NCBI RefSeq assembly: GCF_025452095.1
Contig: NZ_CP104877.1
Coordinates: 4,092,001 to 4,156,000 of the forward strand
From: Paenarthrobacter sp. JL.01a
GTDB lineage: Bacteria; Actinomycetota; Actinomycetes; Actinomycetales; Micrococcaceae
DNA length: 64,000 nucleotides
Direction: 5' to 3'
The translations under genes were made by a program, and so were the position numbers. The number at the start of each line of letters is the position of its first letter. The stretch's first letter is position 1. Positions 15,998 to 24,842 of the stretch are shown here, in pieces. Under the pieces are notes generated by a model. The model was not told the origin of the DNA and did not search any database. It saw only the letters and a list, made by a program, of their open reading frames with translations.

Positions 15998-16997
15998 GAC
16001 CGGCTCCGTCGTTCGGTTCAGCGGCCGCAATGAGGGAGGCGCGGACAGTGGCCATTCCTCCCGCGACGAGGTCCGGGACGAGGCCCGAATCGGCTGTTCC
16101 CTTGGTGTCCGGCAGTGTCCTGGCGAAGAAGGCCTCGTTATCGCGCGCCTGTTTATTGAGGATGGCAATGGCCTCGGCGGCGGACTTCCCGGGATCATTG
16201 AAAGCATCCGGGTCAATCTCAATGTGCGAAATGAACCGTTCCTTCAGCAGGTCCACCACTTCGCGGTCACCGGTCAGGGAGTCTTTTCCCTCGGCCACCA
16301 CGTAGTCGAAATGCTCCACCGAGCCGGCCTGCCGGAACAGGTCGATCAACCGTTGAATGCGTTCCCGGATCCGCCGCTTTTCATCGGCACTACCGGACCT
16401 GCCCACACTCAAGGAAATCCGGAAGGTTCCCTGGTTCATCAAACGGGAGGCACTCTCCAGCACGTCAGCCCATTCCCCTTCCATGAGCTTTCCCGACAGG
16501 CGCTCGGCGGGCAGGGCAAACTCGAAACGGCTCACCTCCAGCCTGGTGAGGATTTCCTCTACGTCCTCCCTCACTACCGGCACCAACGTCGGCTCCAGCC
16601 CCAGCATGCCCTCAAGGTATTCACCCATCCGGGATGCCCGTGGGCCATTTCCGCTGGTCAGCACCGCCATGACATTGCGCTTGAGGAAGGCGAAGTAGGT
16701 GGTCTCCAGCAGATGGTCGCCGGGTGCGAGGGGAAGAGGCTTGCGGTGGCCAAGGGCATCGCCCACACTGGGCAGGTTGGTCTCCCGGACCCGGTCAAGA
16801 AGCAGCACAGGGTACGGCGAGGACGCCACCGCTTGGGCGATCATCATCGTCCCGTCAGCGCTGGTGAAGTACCGGTCCGTTCCGGCGTCCTGGGCCTTCT
16901 TCAGAACTTCCGCCACGCGGCGCGCAGGAAACGGGCGGTCGAGCTCATCCCCGTTCAGCTGCTCGATCCGCCAGAACTGCACACTGCGCCGTGCCAT
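15978..16997 (-). CDS. Soluble protein of unknown function, partner of membrane protein
   Basis: A 339-residue protein with no signal peptide or membrane segment, starting MARRSVQFWRIEQLNGDE after a strong GAGGAGGGG site. It has an N-terminal alternating strand region, a central helical region (YLEGMLGLEPTLVPVVREDV) and a charged C-terminal third rich in Glu, Asp and Arg. The opening resembles uncharacterised DUF proteins found next to membrane genes in accessory loci, but I cannot assign one. It is the first gene of a two-gene unit; the second, a four-helix membrane protein, overlaps it by 20 nt. Confidence 0.72.
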   Translation of the reverse strand: MARRSVQFWRIEQLNGDELDRPFPARRVAEVLKKAQDAGTDRYFTSADGTMMIAQAVASSPYPVLLLDRVRETNLPSVGDALGHRKPLPLAPGDHLLETTYFAFLKRNVMAVLTSGNGPRASRMGEYLEGMLGLEPTLVPVVREDVEEILTRLEVSRFEFALPAERLSGKLMEGEWADVLESASRLMNQGTFRISLSVGRSGSADEKRRIRERIQRLIDLFRQAGSVEHFDYVVAEGKDSLTGDREVVDLLKERFISHIEIDPDAFNDPGKSAAEAIAILNKQARDNEAFFARTLPDTKGTADSGLVPDLVAGGMATVRASLIAAAEPNDGAGHELVRG

Positions 16998-17089
16998 AAA
17001 ACCTCCCCTCCTCTTCCATGGTTCCCACGGTATCGGCGGGGTCAGACAATAAAGCCAGGTGCCGCCGTCGTGCGTCTTTTACGGACCCC

Positions 17090-17938
17090 TTACAGGCTGT
17101 ACTTGGGGCCCTGCTCGAACAACGCGTCCATTTCGTCGTGGCTGCGGGTACCGGCGAGGCCGGACCAGTTGCCGTCGCCGAGGATCTCGGTGGCCACGCG
17201 GGCGACTTTGGCGTAGGCCGCTTTGGCGGTGTTGCCGCCGATGCTGACCCGCCGTACCCCGGCGTCGTGCAGTTCCAGGGGCGACGGCGCCCCCACACCC
17301 GCCAGCGCGTTGAGGGGAGCCGCGATCCGGCTGGAAAGCTCGTGCAGGACGTGCAGGTCAACGACGCCCGGTACGAAGATTCCATCGGCTCCCGCGGTGA
17401 CGTACGACTCGGCACGCTTGAGGGTTTCGTCGTAGGCAGAGTCCGGGAACTGGCCGGAGAGGTACGTATCGGTTCGGGCGTTGATGAACAGCGGGATTTC
17501 GCGCTCGTCGGCAACCAAACGGATGATGGCGATCCTGCGTGACTGCTCTTCGATGTCCGTGAGCGGGTCCGTCGCCGAGTCCTCGATGTTGATTCCCACG
17601 GCGCCGGCGTCGAGGACTGCGTGGATGGTGGCGCGGAGCTCGTCGTCGGTGCGCCCGTAACCAGTCTCGATGTCCGCCGTCACAGGCAAGGTGGTGGCTC
17701 CGGCGATCCGTCCCAGCGCAGCCATCGCCAGGCCCCACGGCACGTGGTCGCCGTCCCGGAAGCCCAAGCTCCAGGACACTGCCGAACTCGAAGTGGCGAT
17801 CGCCGTCGCACCCGCTTCCTGAACCACCCGCGCGGAAGCCGCGTCCCAGACATTGACCAAAACCAAGGGAGAAGGTCCGGCGTCGTGGAGTTTGTGGAAA
17901 TGTTGGGCTTTGGTCACGGATCCCCGGTGCGCTGTCAT
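17090..17938 (-). CDS. Isocitrate lyase/PEP mutase family protein
   Basis: A 282-residue TIM-barrel enzyme of the ICL/PEPM superfamily. Visible features are VNVWDAASARVVQEAGATAI at the N-terminus, the metal-binding TADIETGYG, then VGINIEDS, and INARTDTYL, all in family order. The catalytic Cys loop of true isocitrate lyases (KKCGH) is absent, as in many oxaloacetate-hydrolase or PEP-mutase-like members, so the reaction is not known. It is divergent from the aminotransferase at 18043 with 104 bp between. Confidence 0.9.
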   Translation of the reverse strand: MTAHRGSVTKAQHFHKLHDAGPSPLVLVNVWDAASARVVQEAGATAIATSSSAVSWSLGFRDGDHVPWGLAMAALGRIAGATTLPVTADIETGYGRTDDELRATIHAVLDAGAVGINIEDSATDPLTDIEEQSRRIAIIRLVADEREIPLFINARTDTYLSGQFPDSAYDETLKRAESYVTAGADGIFVPGVVDLHVLHELSSRIAAPLNALAGVGAPSPLELHDAGVRRVSIGGNTAKAAYAKVARVATEILGDGNWSGLAGTRSHDEMDALFEQGPKYSL

Positions 17939-18009
17939 AGCTACATTCCAACCGCTGCCGCCCGTGCCGTAAAGCAGGCGCCGAAAAATGTGTTGGATTT
18001 GAAAACAAG

Positions 18010-18028
18010 TGTTGCCTCACTAGCAACA
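18010..18028. promoter_or_regulatory. Inverted repeat before the aminotransferase
   Basis: TGTTGC-CTCACTA-GCAACA, 6-bp perfect arms with a 7-nt spacer, ends 14 nt before the GTG start at 18043, overlapping the expected promoter or leader. It is a likely operator for a dimeric regulator; which one is not known. Confidence 0.5.
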
Positions 18029-18042
18029 TCGAGGAGTATCCT

Positions 18043-19356
18043 GTGACTGTGACCCACGAAACACTGGATGCCGGCGCAACGCTGCCCGCTGAAGCCATCG
18101 ACGCCATTGAGCGGGCCGCCACGGCCGCTCACCCGCACGAGGAACTGTTCTCTGCGCGGGCCGCCAACATCAAGCAATCCGCTGTCCGGGATGTCTTCGA
18201 CATCTCAATGCAGCCGGGGCTTGTCTCCCTGGCCGGAGGCAATCCCTATCTTCAGTCCCTGCCCTTGGAAAAGCTCGGCCAGACCGCCGCGCGGATCATC
18301 GCCGAAGAAGGCATGACCGCGCTGCAATACGGCGGGGGCCAGGGGACGGAAGAACTGCGGGCGCAGATCTGCGAGATCATGGCCGCCGAGGGAATCACCA
18401 ACGCCCTTCCCGAGAACATCGTCATCACCGCGGGATCCCAGTCGGCACAGGACGTCGCCACCAAGGTCTTCTGCAACCCCGGCGACGTTGTCCTCGTCGA
18501 AAATCCCACCTACGTTGGCGCCTTGAACACGTTCGAGGCCTACCAGGTGCAGGTGGAACCTGTGGAAATGGACGACGACGGCCTGGTACCTGAGCTTCTT
18601 GAGGCCAGGATCGCGGCGCTCCAGTCAGAGGGCAAGAACATCAAGTTCCTCTACACGATCCCCAACTTCAACAACCCTTCCGGAATTACTCTGGCGGAAG
18701 AGCGCCGCCAACGGATCGTCGATATATGCCGTAGCGCGAATATTATCGTGCTGGAAGACAACCCCTACGGACTCCTGCGGTTCGATGGCCGCCCGATCAC
18801 CCCGATGCGGGCGGACAACCCGGATGACGTGATCTACCTGGGATCGTTCTCCAAGATCTTCGCTCCCGGGCTACGCATTGGCTGGGCCCTTGTGCCCGCC
18901 CATCTGCAGAGGCGCTTCTACCTCGCCTCGGAGGCCGTGACGCTGTGCCCGCCACCCCTGAACCAGATGCTCGTCTCGGCCTATCTGCGCGACTTCGACT
19001 GGAAGGGCCAGATCGACACCTACCGCACCTTGTACGCCAGGCGCTGCCAGGCCCTGCTGTCCGCGCTCGATGAGTACATGCCCGCTGGCCTGACGTGGAC
19101 CAGGCCTGCCGGCGGTTTCTTCGTCTGGGTCACCCTGCCCGAAGGCGTGGATACGTACCCGTTGCTCGGCAAGGCGATCGACGCCGGCGTCGTCTTTATC
19201 CCCGGCGCAGCCTTCTCCCCCGCCGACGGCCCCTCCAACAAGCTCCGCCTGGCCTTTAGCGCCGTGCCGCCGGATACCATTGCCGAAGGCGTGCGACGCC
19301 TGGCGCCTGTCTTGGCCGAAGCCATCCAAGCCACCAGAGAAGGAGCAGCACAATGA
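18043..19356 (+). CDS. PLP-dependent aminotransferase, LysN/2-aminoadipate type
   Basis: A 437-residue fold-type I aminotransferase. It has ALQYGGGQGTEELR, the substrate-binding TIPNFNNPSGITL, the DNPYGLLRF loop, and the PLP lysine K271 in LGSFSKIFAPGLRIGW. The sequence resembles LysN/KAT-like enzymes and the catalytic half of MocR regulators, but it has no GntR HTH. It probably transaminates aromatic, branched-chain or 2-aminoadipate substrates. The start is GTG with GAGGAG 6 nt before. Its stop overlaps the following universal stress protein by 4 nt. Confidence 0.92.
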   Translation: MTVTHETLDAGATLPAEAIDAIERAATAAHPHEELFSARAANIKQSAVRDVFDISMQPGLVSLAGGNPYLQSLPLEKLGQTAARIIAEEGMTALQYGGGQGTEELRAQICEIMAAEGITNALPENIVITAGSQSAQDVATKVFCNPGDVVLVENPTYVGALNTFEAYQVQVEPVEMDDDGLVPELLEARIAALQSEGKNIKFLYTIPNFNNPSGITLAEERRQRIVDICRSANIIVLEDNPYGLLRFDGRPITPMRADNPDDVIYLGSFSKIFAPGLRIGWALVPAHLQRRFYLASEAVTLCPPPLNQMLVSAYLRDFDWKGQIDTYRTLYARRCQALLSALDEYMPAGLTWTRPAGGFFVWVTLPEGVDTYPLLGKAIDAGVVFIPGAAFSPADGPSNKLRLAFSAVPPDTIAEGVRRLAPVLAEAIQATREGAAQ

Positions 19357-19781
19357 CCGGAGTTGTGATTGTCGGAGTCGACGGAAGCGAGACCGCGATG
19401 AGGGCGGCGCAGGCTGCGCAACAGCTGGCCCTTGGGCTTGGCGCGAGCCTGCGCGTCGTCAGCGCCTTTGACAGCAACCGGACGGAAGTGGTGGAGATCG
19501 GCACGGACAAGTGGATCGTCTCCGATGCCGCTGAAGCCGAAACCGTAGCCCGCACCGTCGCTGAACGCCTCGCGCATGAGGGCCTTGAAGTGACCTACTC
19601 AGCTGCGCGCGGGAAGCCGGGTGAAGCCTTGGTCAAGGAAGCTGAAGTGCAGGATGCACGGCTGATCGTCGTAGGCAACCGCCGCATGCAGGGGTTGGGC
19701 CGGGTCCTTGGCAGTGTCGCCAATACCGTTGCCCACACCGCCCCTTGCGACGTCTACATCGCCAAGACAGACCAGCCGTAA
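19353..19781 (+). CDS. Universal stress protein (UspA family)
   Basis: A 142-residue single-domain Usp. It starts VVIVGVDGSETAMRAAQAA and ends with the ATP-binding pattern VVGNRRMQGLGRVLGSVANT, which fits G-2X-G-9X-G-S, so it likely binds ATP. Coupling to the aminotransferase through an ATGA overlap is unusual and suggests co-expression, for example under nitrogen or energy stress. A small terminator follows. Confidence 0.93.
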   Translation: MTGVVIVGVDGSETAMRAAQAAQQLALGLGASLRVVSAFDSNRTEVVEIGTDKWIVSDAAEAETVARTVAERLAHEGLEVTYSAARGKPGEALVKEAEVQDARLIVVGNRRMQGLGRVLGSVANTVAHTAPCDVYIAKTDQP

Positions 19782-19800
19782 AGCGAGCTGAATCACGCGG

Positions 19801-19822
19801 CCGGGTGGGGAGACTCACCCGG
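19801..19822 (+). terminator. Terminator after the stress protein
   Basis: CCGGGTG (19801-19807) pairs with CACCCGG (19816-19822), 20 bp after the stop at 19781. Confidence 0.55.
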
Positions 19823-19887
19823 CATTTGGCGCCTTCCGGCCGAACCCCCTGATGCAACCGTTATAAAATTGAGATGCCCCCAATGGC

Positions 19888-20265
19888 GTGCGCCACCTCC
19901 ACATCTCACTTTCAGGGGAACATTTCTTGCTTACTTTGCAGCCGCGCCAGCGCGTGGGCCACGACATCCTGCTGGCCCGTCACGGCAACAACATCAGCAC
20001 CATGCGCTACGACCGCGCCAACAACCGGATCGTCGCAATGCTCGACGACGGCTCCTGGGACAGCGCCCCCAACATGATCACCCCGGGCCTGGAGATGCCC
20101 GAAACCATTGGCAGCGTGTTCCGTAAAGACTGGCGCTTCCTCTCCGTGGCGTGCGTAGCCATGCTCACGATCGCTGCAGTCGCCATGGGTATCAGCGTTG
20201 AGCTGGCAAACAACATGTCGACCACCGAACTCCAGGCATTGCTGGTCAACTACCCGGCGTTCTAG
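19888..20265 (+). CDS. Small single-pass membrane protein, unknown
   Basis: A 125-residue protein with one hydrophobic segment at about 83-105 (SVACVAMLTIAAVAMG) and no signal peptide. The N-terminal half contains GHDILLARHGNNISTMRYD, a compact soluble region. The ATG at 19888 has no clear ribosome site, whereas a TTG at 19927 is preceded by AGGGGAA, so the true protein may begin LLTLQPRQRVGH. No family is recognised. It is convergent with the PAP2 gene. Confidence 0.6.
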   Translation: MRHLHISLSGEHFLLTLQPRQRVGHDILLARHGNNISTMRYDRANNRIVAMLDDGSWDSAPNMITPGLEMPETIGSVFRKDWRFLSVACVAMLTIAAVAMGISVELANNMSTTELQALLVNYPAF

Positions 20266-20292
20266 CCGAAGTCCAGGGAGATCCGGCCGTCC

Positions 20293-20970
20293 TTACAGCA
20301 TCAGCTCCCGCAGCAGCCACCACAGTCCGGCGATGACGATGCCACCAAACAAGGACCCTGCGATGACCTGACCCAGGGTGTGGGCGCGAAGGACCAAGCG
20401 GGACCAGCCCACCGCCGGGACGAGGACGAACAGGGGAAGCCACGCTGGTCCGAACATGAGGACAGCGATGACTACCGCGGCCGCGAGTGCGGAGGCGTGC
20501 CCGCTCATCTTCCAGAAAGCGCTGACGACGGCCAAAACCGCGATCCCGGCGATCAGCGCGATGATCATCACCGAGACGCTCACCGGCCCGCCGATCAACT
20601 GCAGCACCACCAAACCGGTCACGACAGAGACCAGAGCCATCAAGAGCAGCGCCGGCCGCTGCCTCCGGTCGCTGACATGATGGTCCGAAATCCGGCCCAG
20701 CTTCACCATCACCAGCACGTAGGCCAGCGGAAGCACACAAACGAAGAAGGCTCCCAGCAAGCCGAACCACATGGTCCCCGGAAAGCCGGGTTCAATTGCC
20801 GGGCTTATCAGCAACAGGACCAACACAACGACCGGTGGCTGGAAAACCTCAGTCAGAATGCGGGCAAAGGTTCGCCAAGGACCTGTCAGCAGCTGCGGAG
20901 GCGTGTGTACCGGTTCTGTCTTCTGGTCAATCAAGCAACAGCGCCGGTTCTTCGAGAATGGCCGCGACAT
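20293..20970 (-). CDS. PAP2-superfamily membrane phosphatase
   Basis: A membrane protein of about 225 residues with six hydrophobic segments. The PAP2 catalytic motifs are present in order: SDRRQRP, then [13 protein letters not shown], then [18 protein letters not shown], which carry the Arg, SGH and R-x5-H residues. Such enzymes dephosphorylate undecaprenyl pyrophosphate or phospholipids outside the membrane. The ATG at 20970 overlaps the E2 gene by 44 nt; a TTG at 20934 that overlaps the E2 stop is an equally good start. It is last in the dehydrogenase operon. Confidence 0.87.
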   Translation of the reverse strand: MSRPFSKNRRCCLIDQKTEPVHTPPQLLTGPWRTFARILTEVFQPPVVVLVLLLISPAIEPGFPGTMWFGLLGAFFVCVLPLAYVLVMVKLGRISDHHVSDRRQRPALLLMALVSVVTGLVVLQLIGGPVSVSVMIIALIAGIAVLAVVSAFWKMSGHASALAAAVVIAVLMFGPAWLPLFVLVPAVGWSRLVLRAHTLGQVIAGSLFGGIVIAGLWWLLRELML

Positions 20971-22459
20971 CTGCCATGAAGCGTGCCGACAAGTCGCCGT
21001 CCACCACGCGGTGGTCGAAGGAACCGCCCAAGGTTGTGATCCACCGCGGAATTACTTCGCCGTCCAGTACCCACGGCTTCTGCTTGATGGTTCCAAACGC
21101 AATGATGGCCACCTCGCCCGGATTGATGATCGGCGTGCCTGTATCAATGCCCAAGGCGCCGATGTTGGTGATGGTCAAGGTTCCGCCCTGCATCTCGGCA
21201 GGCTGAGTCTTACCCGCCCGGGCCTTGGTAGCCAGCTCATTAAGTGCCAGCGCCAGCTCCTTGAGGGAAAGGTCCTGCGCATCTTTGATGTTGGGAACCA
21301 TGAGCCCGCGCGGGGTTGCTGCTGCGATGCCCAGATTCATGAAGTGCTTGATCTGGATCTCGGCCCCACCCTTGCCATCAGCATCTTCCACCCATGTGGC
21401 GTTGACGCTGGGGTTGCGGGCTGCTGCCCAGATGACCGCCTTGGCGAGGATGAGCAGCGGCGAGATCTTGATGCCCTCGAAATCGCGGGAAACCTTCAGG
21501 CGCTTGACGAACTCCATGGTCCGGCTGGCATCAACATCCACGAAAATGCTCACGTGGGGCGCCGAGAACGCTGAGTCCACCATTGCCTTGGCGGTCGCTT
21601 TGCGCACGCCCTTGACGGGAACGCGCTCCACCCGCTGGTCCTGTGGCTTCCTTGAGGCGCCCCAGAAAGTGTCAGCCTGATCGTGCTCAGCATCGCGCTG
21701 GGCCTGGTAGCTCACCAGGTCCTCCCGGGTCACCTCACCCCGTTGCCCGGTAGCGACGACATCAGCGAGGTCGATGCCAAGATCCCGGGCGAACTTGCGC
21801 ACCGGCGGCTTCGCCAAAACCTTGTTGACCAGACCACTGATGGTGCCGCTGATAGCGGCACCTCGGGTCGCTGCCGGCTGCTGCACCGCCGGCCACGACT
21901 CCTGCTGTACGGGATCGACGACGGCGCGTGCCGCCGTCGGACGATGCGGGACGGGTGTCTCGGCTGCTTTTGCCGCCAGAACCGCTTGGTTGTCCTGGAC
22001 GGCACCTTCGGCGTTTTCGGCGACGCCGGCGGCCTCAACGACTGCGCCGGTTGGCCGTTTGCGGGCACGGCGTTTGACGGCGTCGGCCTTGGGTCCGGAA
22101 CCCACCAATGGACCGCCGGCCGGCTGCTCCCCGGCCTCCGCCGTGAGCTTGCCGTAAACGGGGGTGAAAGTCTCTTCCGCCGCGGGAGCCTCCGGCGCGG
22201 TGTCGTTGGCGCCTTCCTGGCCCTCCGAAACGGCGATGATCGCCGTGCCCACCTCCACCGTGATGCCTTCCTCGACCAGCAACTCGGTGACCGTGCCGGC
22301 AAACGGGGACGGCAACTCAACGAGCGACTTGGCGGTCTCGATCTCGCAGAGGACGTCGTTGATGGCAACGGTGTCGCCCGGCTTGACCTTCCAGGCAACT
22401 ACCTCGGCCTCGGTCAGGCCTTCTCCGACGTCCGGCAGGTTGAATTTCTTTACAGTCAC
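20927..22459 (-). CDS. 2-oxoacid dehydrogenase E2 (dihydrolipoyl acyltransferase)
   Basis: A 510-residue E2. One lipoyl domain at the N-terminus has Lys44 in [13 protein letters not shown] long Ala/Pro/Glu linker follows. The peripheral-subunit-binding domain is at about 218-252 ([20 protein letters not shown]), and the acyltransferase domain ends with FDHRVVDGD (catalytic His483). It transfers the acyl group from E1 to CoA. The GTG start follows a GAGGA site. No E3 gene is near, so a shared lipoamide dehydrogenase elsewhere is needed. Branched-chain substrate is more likely than pyruvate in this gene layout, but this is not proven. Confidence 0.95.
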   Translation of the reverse strand: MTVKKFNLPDVGEGLTEAEVVAWKVKPGDTVAINDVLCEIETAKSLVELPSPFAGTVTELLVEEGITVEVGTAIIAVSEGQEGANDTAPEAPAAEETFTPVYGKLTAEAGEQPAGGPLVGSGPKADAVKRRARKRPTGAVVEAAGVAENAEGAVQDNQAVLAAKAAETPVPHRPTAARAVVDPVQQESWPAVQQPAATRGAAISGTISGLVNKVLAKPPVRKFARDLGIDLADVVATGQRGEVTREDLVSYQAQRDAEHDQADTFWGASRKPQDQRVERVPVKGVRKATAKAMVDSAFSAPHVSIFVDVDASRTMEFVKRLKVSRDFEGIKISPLLILAKAVIWAAARNPSVNATWVEDADGKGGAEIQIKHFMNLGIAAATPRGLMVPNIKDAQDLSLKELALALNELATKARAGKTQPAEMQGGTLTITNIGALGIDTGTPIINPGEVAIIAFGTIKQKPWVLDGEVIPRWITTLGGSFDHRVVDGDLSARFMADVAAILEEPALLLD

Positions 22460-22517
22460 AGTGGTCCTCGATTTCCGGTTACCAGGCAGCGAAGCCGGGC
22501 AGGATCAGGGCAGGTTT

Positions 22518-23498
22518 TCAGTAGGCCAGGGAGCGGTCCAGGGCTTCGAGGATCTTGTCGATGTCCGGCAAGTAGTCCTCCTCCACCTTGGCGACCGGGT
22601 AGGGCATGTGGAAGCCGCCCACACGGATTACCGGGGCTTCGAGGTGCAGGAACGCCCGCTCGCTGATGCGTGCCGCGATCTCACCGCCGATCCCGCCGAA
22701 GGTTGGGGCCTCGTGGGCGACAATCAACCTGCCGGTCTTCTTGACTGAAGCTTCCACCGTGTCGAAATCCAAGGGGGAGATGGAACGGAGGTCGATGACC
22801 TCGACGCTTCGTCCGTCCTCCGTGGCAGCGTTTGCTGCCGCCAACGCGACGGGCACCAACGGGCCGTACGCCACGATGGTGGCGTCGGTACCTTCACGGA
22901 CGACGTGGGCCTTGAACGGGTCCTCGGAAAGGCCCGGGCTCTCGACGTCGACGTCGCCCTTGAGCCAATACCGGCGCTTTGGTTCGAAGAAGATCACCGG
23001 ATCCTTGCACTCCACGGCCTTCTGGATCATCCAGTAAGCGTCATGGGCGTTGGAAGGGCTGATGATGCGCAGGCCCGCGGTGTGGGCAAAGAGTGCTTCC
23101 GGCGACTCTGAGTGGTGCTCGATGGAGCCAATGCCACCACCATAGGGAATCCGGATCACCACAGGAACGGTCAGCTTTCCCAGGCTTCGGGCATGGATCT
23201 TTGCAAGCTGGGTGGTGATCTGGTTGAAAGCCGGGTAGACGAAGCCGTCGAACTGGATCTCACACACTGGCGAGTAACCCCGGAGGGCAAGTCCGATGGC
23301 AGTGCCCACGATGCCGGACTCAGCCAGTGGGGTGTCGAGGACGCGGTCATCGCCGAATTCCTTGATGAGGCCATCAGTAACCCGGTAAACGCCACCCAGG
23401 TGGCCGATGTCCTCACCCATCAGGAGCGACTTGGGGTTCTTCGTCAACGTTGCGCGGAGACCCTCGTTGATGGCCTTGGCGATGGTCATTGTTGCCAT
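22518..23498 (-). CDS. 2-oxoacid dehydrogenase E1 beta subunit
   Basis: A 326-residue transketolase-type subunit. It has MGEDIGHLGGVYRVTDGL, PLAESGIVGTAIGLAL and SIEHHSESPEALFAHTAGL, as in BkdA2/PdhB proteins. With E1 alpha it decarboxylates the 2-oxoacid on thiamine diphosphate and loads the lipoyl arm of E2. Its ATG overlaps the E1 alpha stop by 1 nt (TGATG) at 23498. E2 follows after 58 bp. Confidence 0.96.
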   Translation of the reverse strand: MATMTIAKAINEGLRATLTKNPKSLLMGEDIGHLGGVYRVTDGLIKEFGDDRVLDTPLAESGIVGTAIGLALRGYSPVCEIQFDGFVYPAFNQITTQLAKIHARSLGKLTVPVVIRIPYGGGIGSIEHHSESPEALFAHTAGLRIISPSNAHDAYWMIQKAVECKDPVIFFEPKRRYWLKGDVDVESPGLSEDPFKAHVVREGTDATIVAYGPLVPVALAAANAATEDGRSVEVIDLRSISPLDFDTVEASVKKTGRLIVAHEAPTFGGIGGEIAARISERAFLHLEAPVIRVGGFHMPYPVAKVEEDYLPDIDKILEALDRSLAY

Positions 23499-24691
23499 CA
23501 GTTGGATGCCTCCTGGTCGCTCTCGAAGCCGGCCGAGTACTCCTCGAACCAGGCCAATTCCTCTGCAATCAGCGGATGCTGTTCGGCGTAGACGCTGGCA
23601 AACGCCTGGCGGATGTCCGGGACTTCCAGCCCATGCGTGGTGCTGCGAACATACTTGGCCAATTCGTCGCCGTCGGCCTTGACCTGGTCAAAGAACGCGT
23701 CGTCGGCAAGGCCCTCGGCACGAAGGTATTTTTCCAAACGGTCCAGCGGATCCTTTTCCCGCCAGGCGGCTTCTTCGGCGGACTCCCTGTACTTGGTGGG
23801 ATCATCAGCCGTGGTGTGCGCACCCACCCGGTAGGTGTATGCCTCAATCAGGACCGGGCCACGCCCTTCGCGGGCGTGCTCCAGGGCCCATTCGGTGACG
23901 GCATGGACGGCAATGACGTCATTGCCGTCCACCCGGATACCCGGGAAACCATAGCCCTTGGCTCGGTTGGACAGCGGGACCTTGGTCTGGACCTCGGTGG
24001 GTACGGAAATTGCCCAGTGGTTGTTTTGGCAGAAGAACACCACCGGTGCGTTATAGGAGGCTGCAAACACCATGGACTCGTGGACATCGCCCTCAGAGCT
24101 GGCACCGTCGCCGAAGTAGGCCATGACTGCGGCTTTGGGGTCGGTTGAATCCGAGGCCGCCGCTGCTTTCTGGTCGCGCTGGACGCCCATGGCATAGCCA
24201 ACGGCATGAAGCGTCTGCGCCGCGAGTACAAGTGTGTAGAGGTGGAAATTGTTTTCGCGCGGATCCCATCCGCCGTTCGAGACGCCCCGGAACTGCTTCA
24301 ACAACTCCGCCAGGTCCACGTTGCGGACAAGGGCCACTCCGTGCTCACGGTACGTGGGGAAAATGTAGTCCTGCGGTTGGCTGGCGTGACCGGAGCCGAT
24401 CTGAGCGGCTTCCTGGCCCGTCAGGGGAACCCACAGGGCGAGCTCGCCCTGGCGCTGGAGCGCGGTGGATTCCTGGTCAAAGCGACGGATCTTTGCCATG
24501 TCCGTGTAGAAGACGCGGAGCTTTTCCGGATCGATCCGCTTGGCGTAGTCCGAGAAGATCGGGTCCGAGCCCAACGTCCCGTCGGGTCCGAGCAACTGCA
24601 CCATGTCCGTAGCTTCGCCTGGCGCGGCTGCCAACGCGGTGGTGGCCGCGAGAGATTCTTCCGTCCCGGGGGGCAGTTGTGTCGAGCCCAT
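23498..24691 (-). CDS. 2-oxoacid dehydrogenase E1 alpha subunit
   Basis: A 397-residue thiamine-diphosphate subunit. The start MGSTQLPPGTEESL is chosen because AAGGAG lies 5 nt before its ATG; in-frame ATGs at 24712 and 24781 lack this. The thiamine motif runs from GDGASSEGDVHESMVF to CQNNHWAIS. The phosphorylation-loop region RVGAHTTADDPTKYR resembles branched-chain E1 more than heterotetrameric pyruvate E1. It opens a three-gene complex operon. A 36-bp palindrome lies upstream at 24747-24782 and probably regulates it. Confidence 0.94.
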   Translation of the reverse strand: MGSTQLPPGTEESLAATTALAAAPGEATDMVQLLGPDGTLGSDPIFSDYAKRIDPEKLRVFYTDMAKIRRFDQESTALQRQGELALWVPLTGQEAAQIGSGHASQPQDYIFPTYREHGVALVRNVDLAELLKQFRGVSNGGWDPRENNFHLYTLVLAAQTLHAVGYAMGVQRDQKAAAASDSTDPKAAVMAYFGDGASSEGDVHESMVFAASYNAPVVFFCQNNHWAISVPTEVQTKVPLSNRAKGYGFPGIRVDGNDVIAVHAVTEWALEHAREGRGPVLIEAYTYRVGAHTTADDPTKYRESAEEAAWREKDPLDRLEKYLRAEGLADDAFFDQVKADGDELAKYVRSTTHGLEVPDIRQAFASVYAEQHPLIAEELAWFEEYSAGFESDQEASN

Positions 24692-24746
24692 TCCGTCTCC
24701 TTGCTTTGCCATGGCTGGCCGCCGGGCAATGTCTGTCGCTGGGATA

Positions 24747-24782
24747 TATGCCCGTTCCGGAATGCATTCCGGAACGGGCATA
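24747..24782. promoter_or_regulatory. 36-bp perfect palindrome upstream of E1 alpha
   Basis: Each 18-base half (TATGCCCGTTCCGGAATG and its exact complement) contains the smaller palindrome TTCCGGAA (24755-24762 and 24767-24774), centres 12 bp apart. There is no loop and no T-run on the minus strand, so an operator for a multimeric regulator is more likely than a terminator. Confidence 0.65.
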
Positions 24783-24798
24783 CTTTTGGCTTTCGCCC

Positions 24799-24818
24799 CT
24801 TACTTTATCGGCAGTAAG
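24799..24818. promoter_or_regulatory. Second inverted repeat after the aminotransferase gene
   Basis: CTTACT-N8-AGTAAG lies between the aminotransferase stop at 24843 and the 36-bp palindrome. It may be a weak terminator or part of the same control region. Confidence 0.35.
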
Positions 24819-24842
24819 TTCGGATTCCGCATTTGTTAACCG

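Noticed and set aside
17060-17085. CCGCCGTCGTGCGTCTTTT resembling a terminator arm
   Set aside because: The matching left arm is missing, so no hairpin forms; only the word is shared with true terminators elsewhere.
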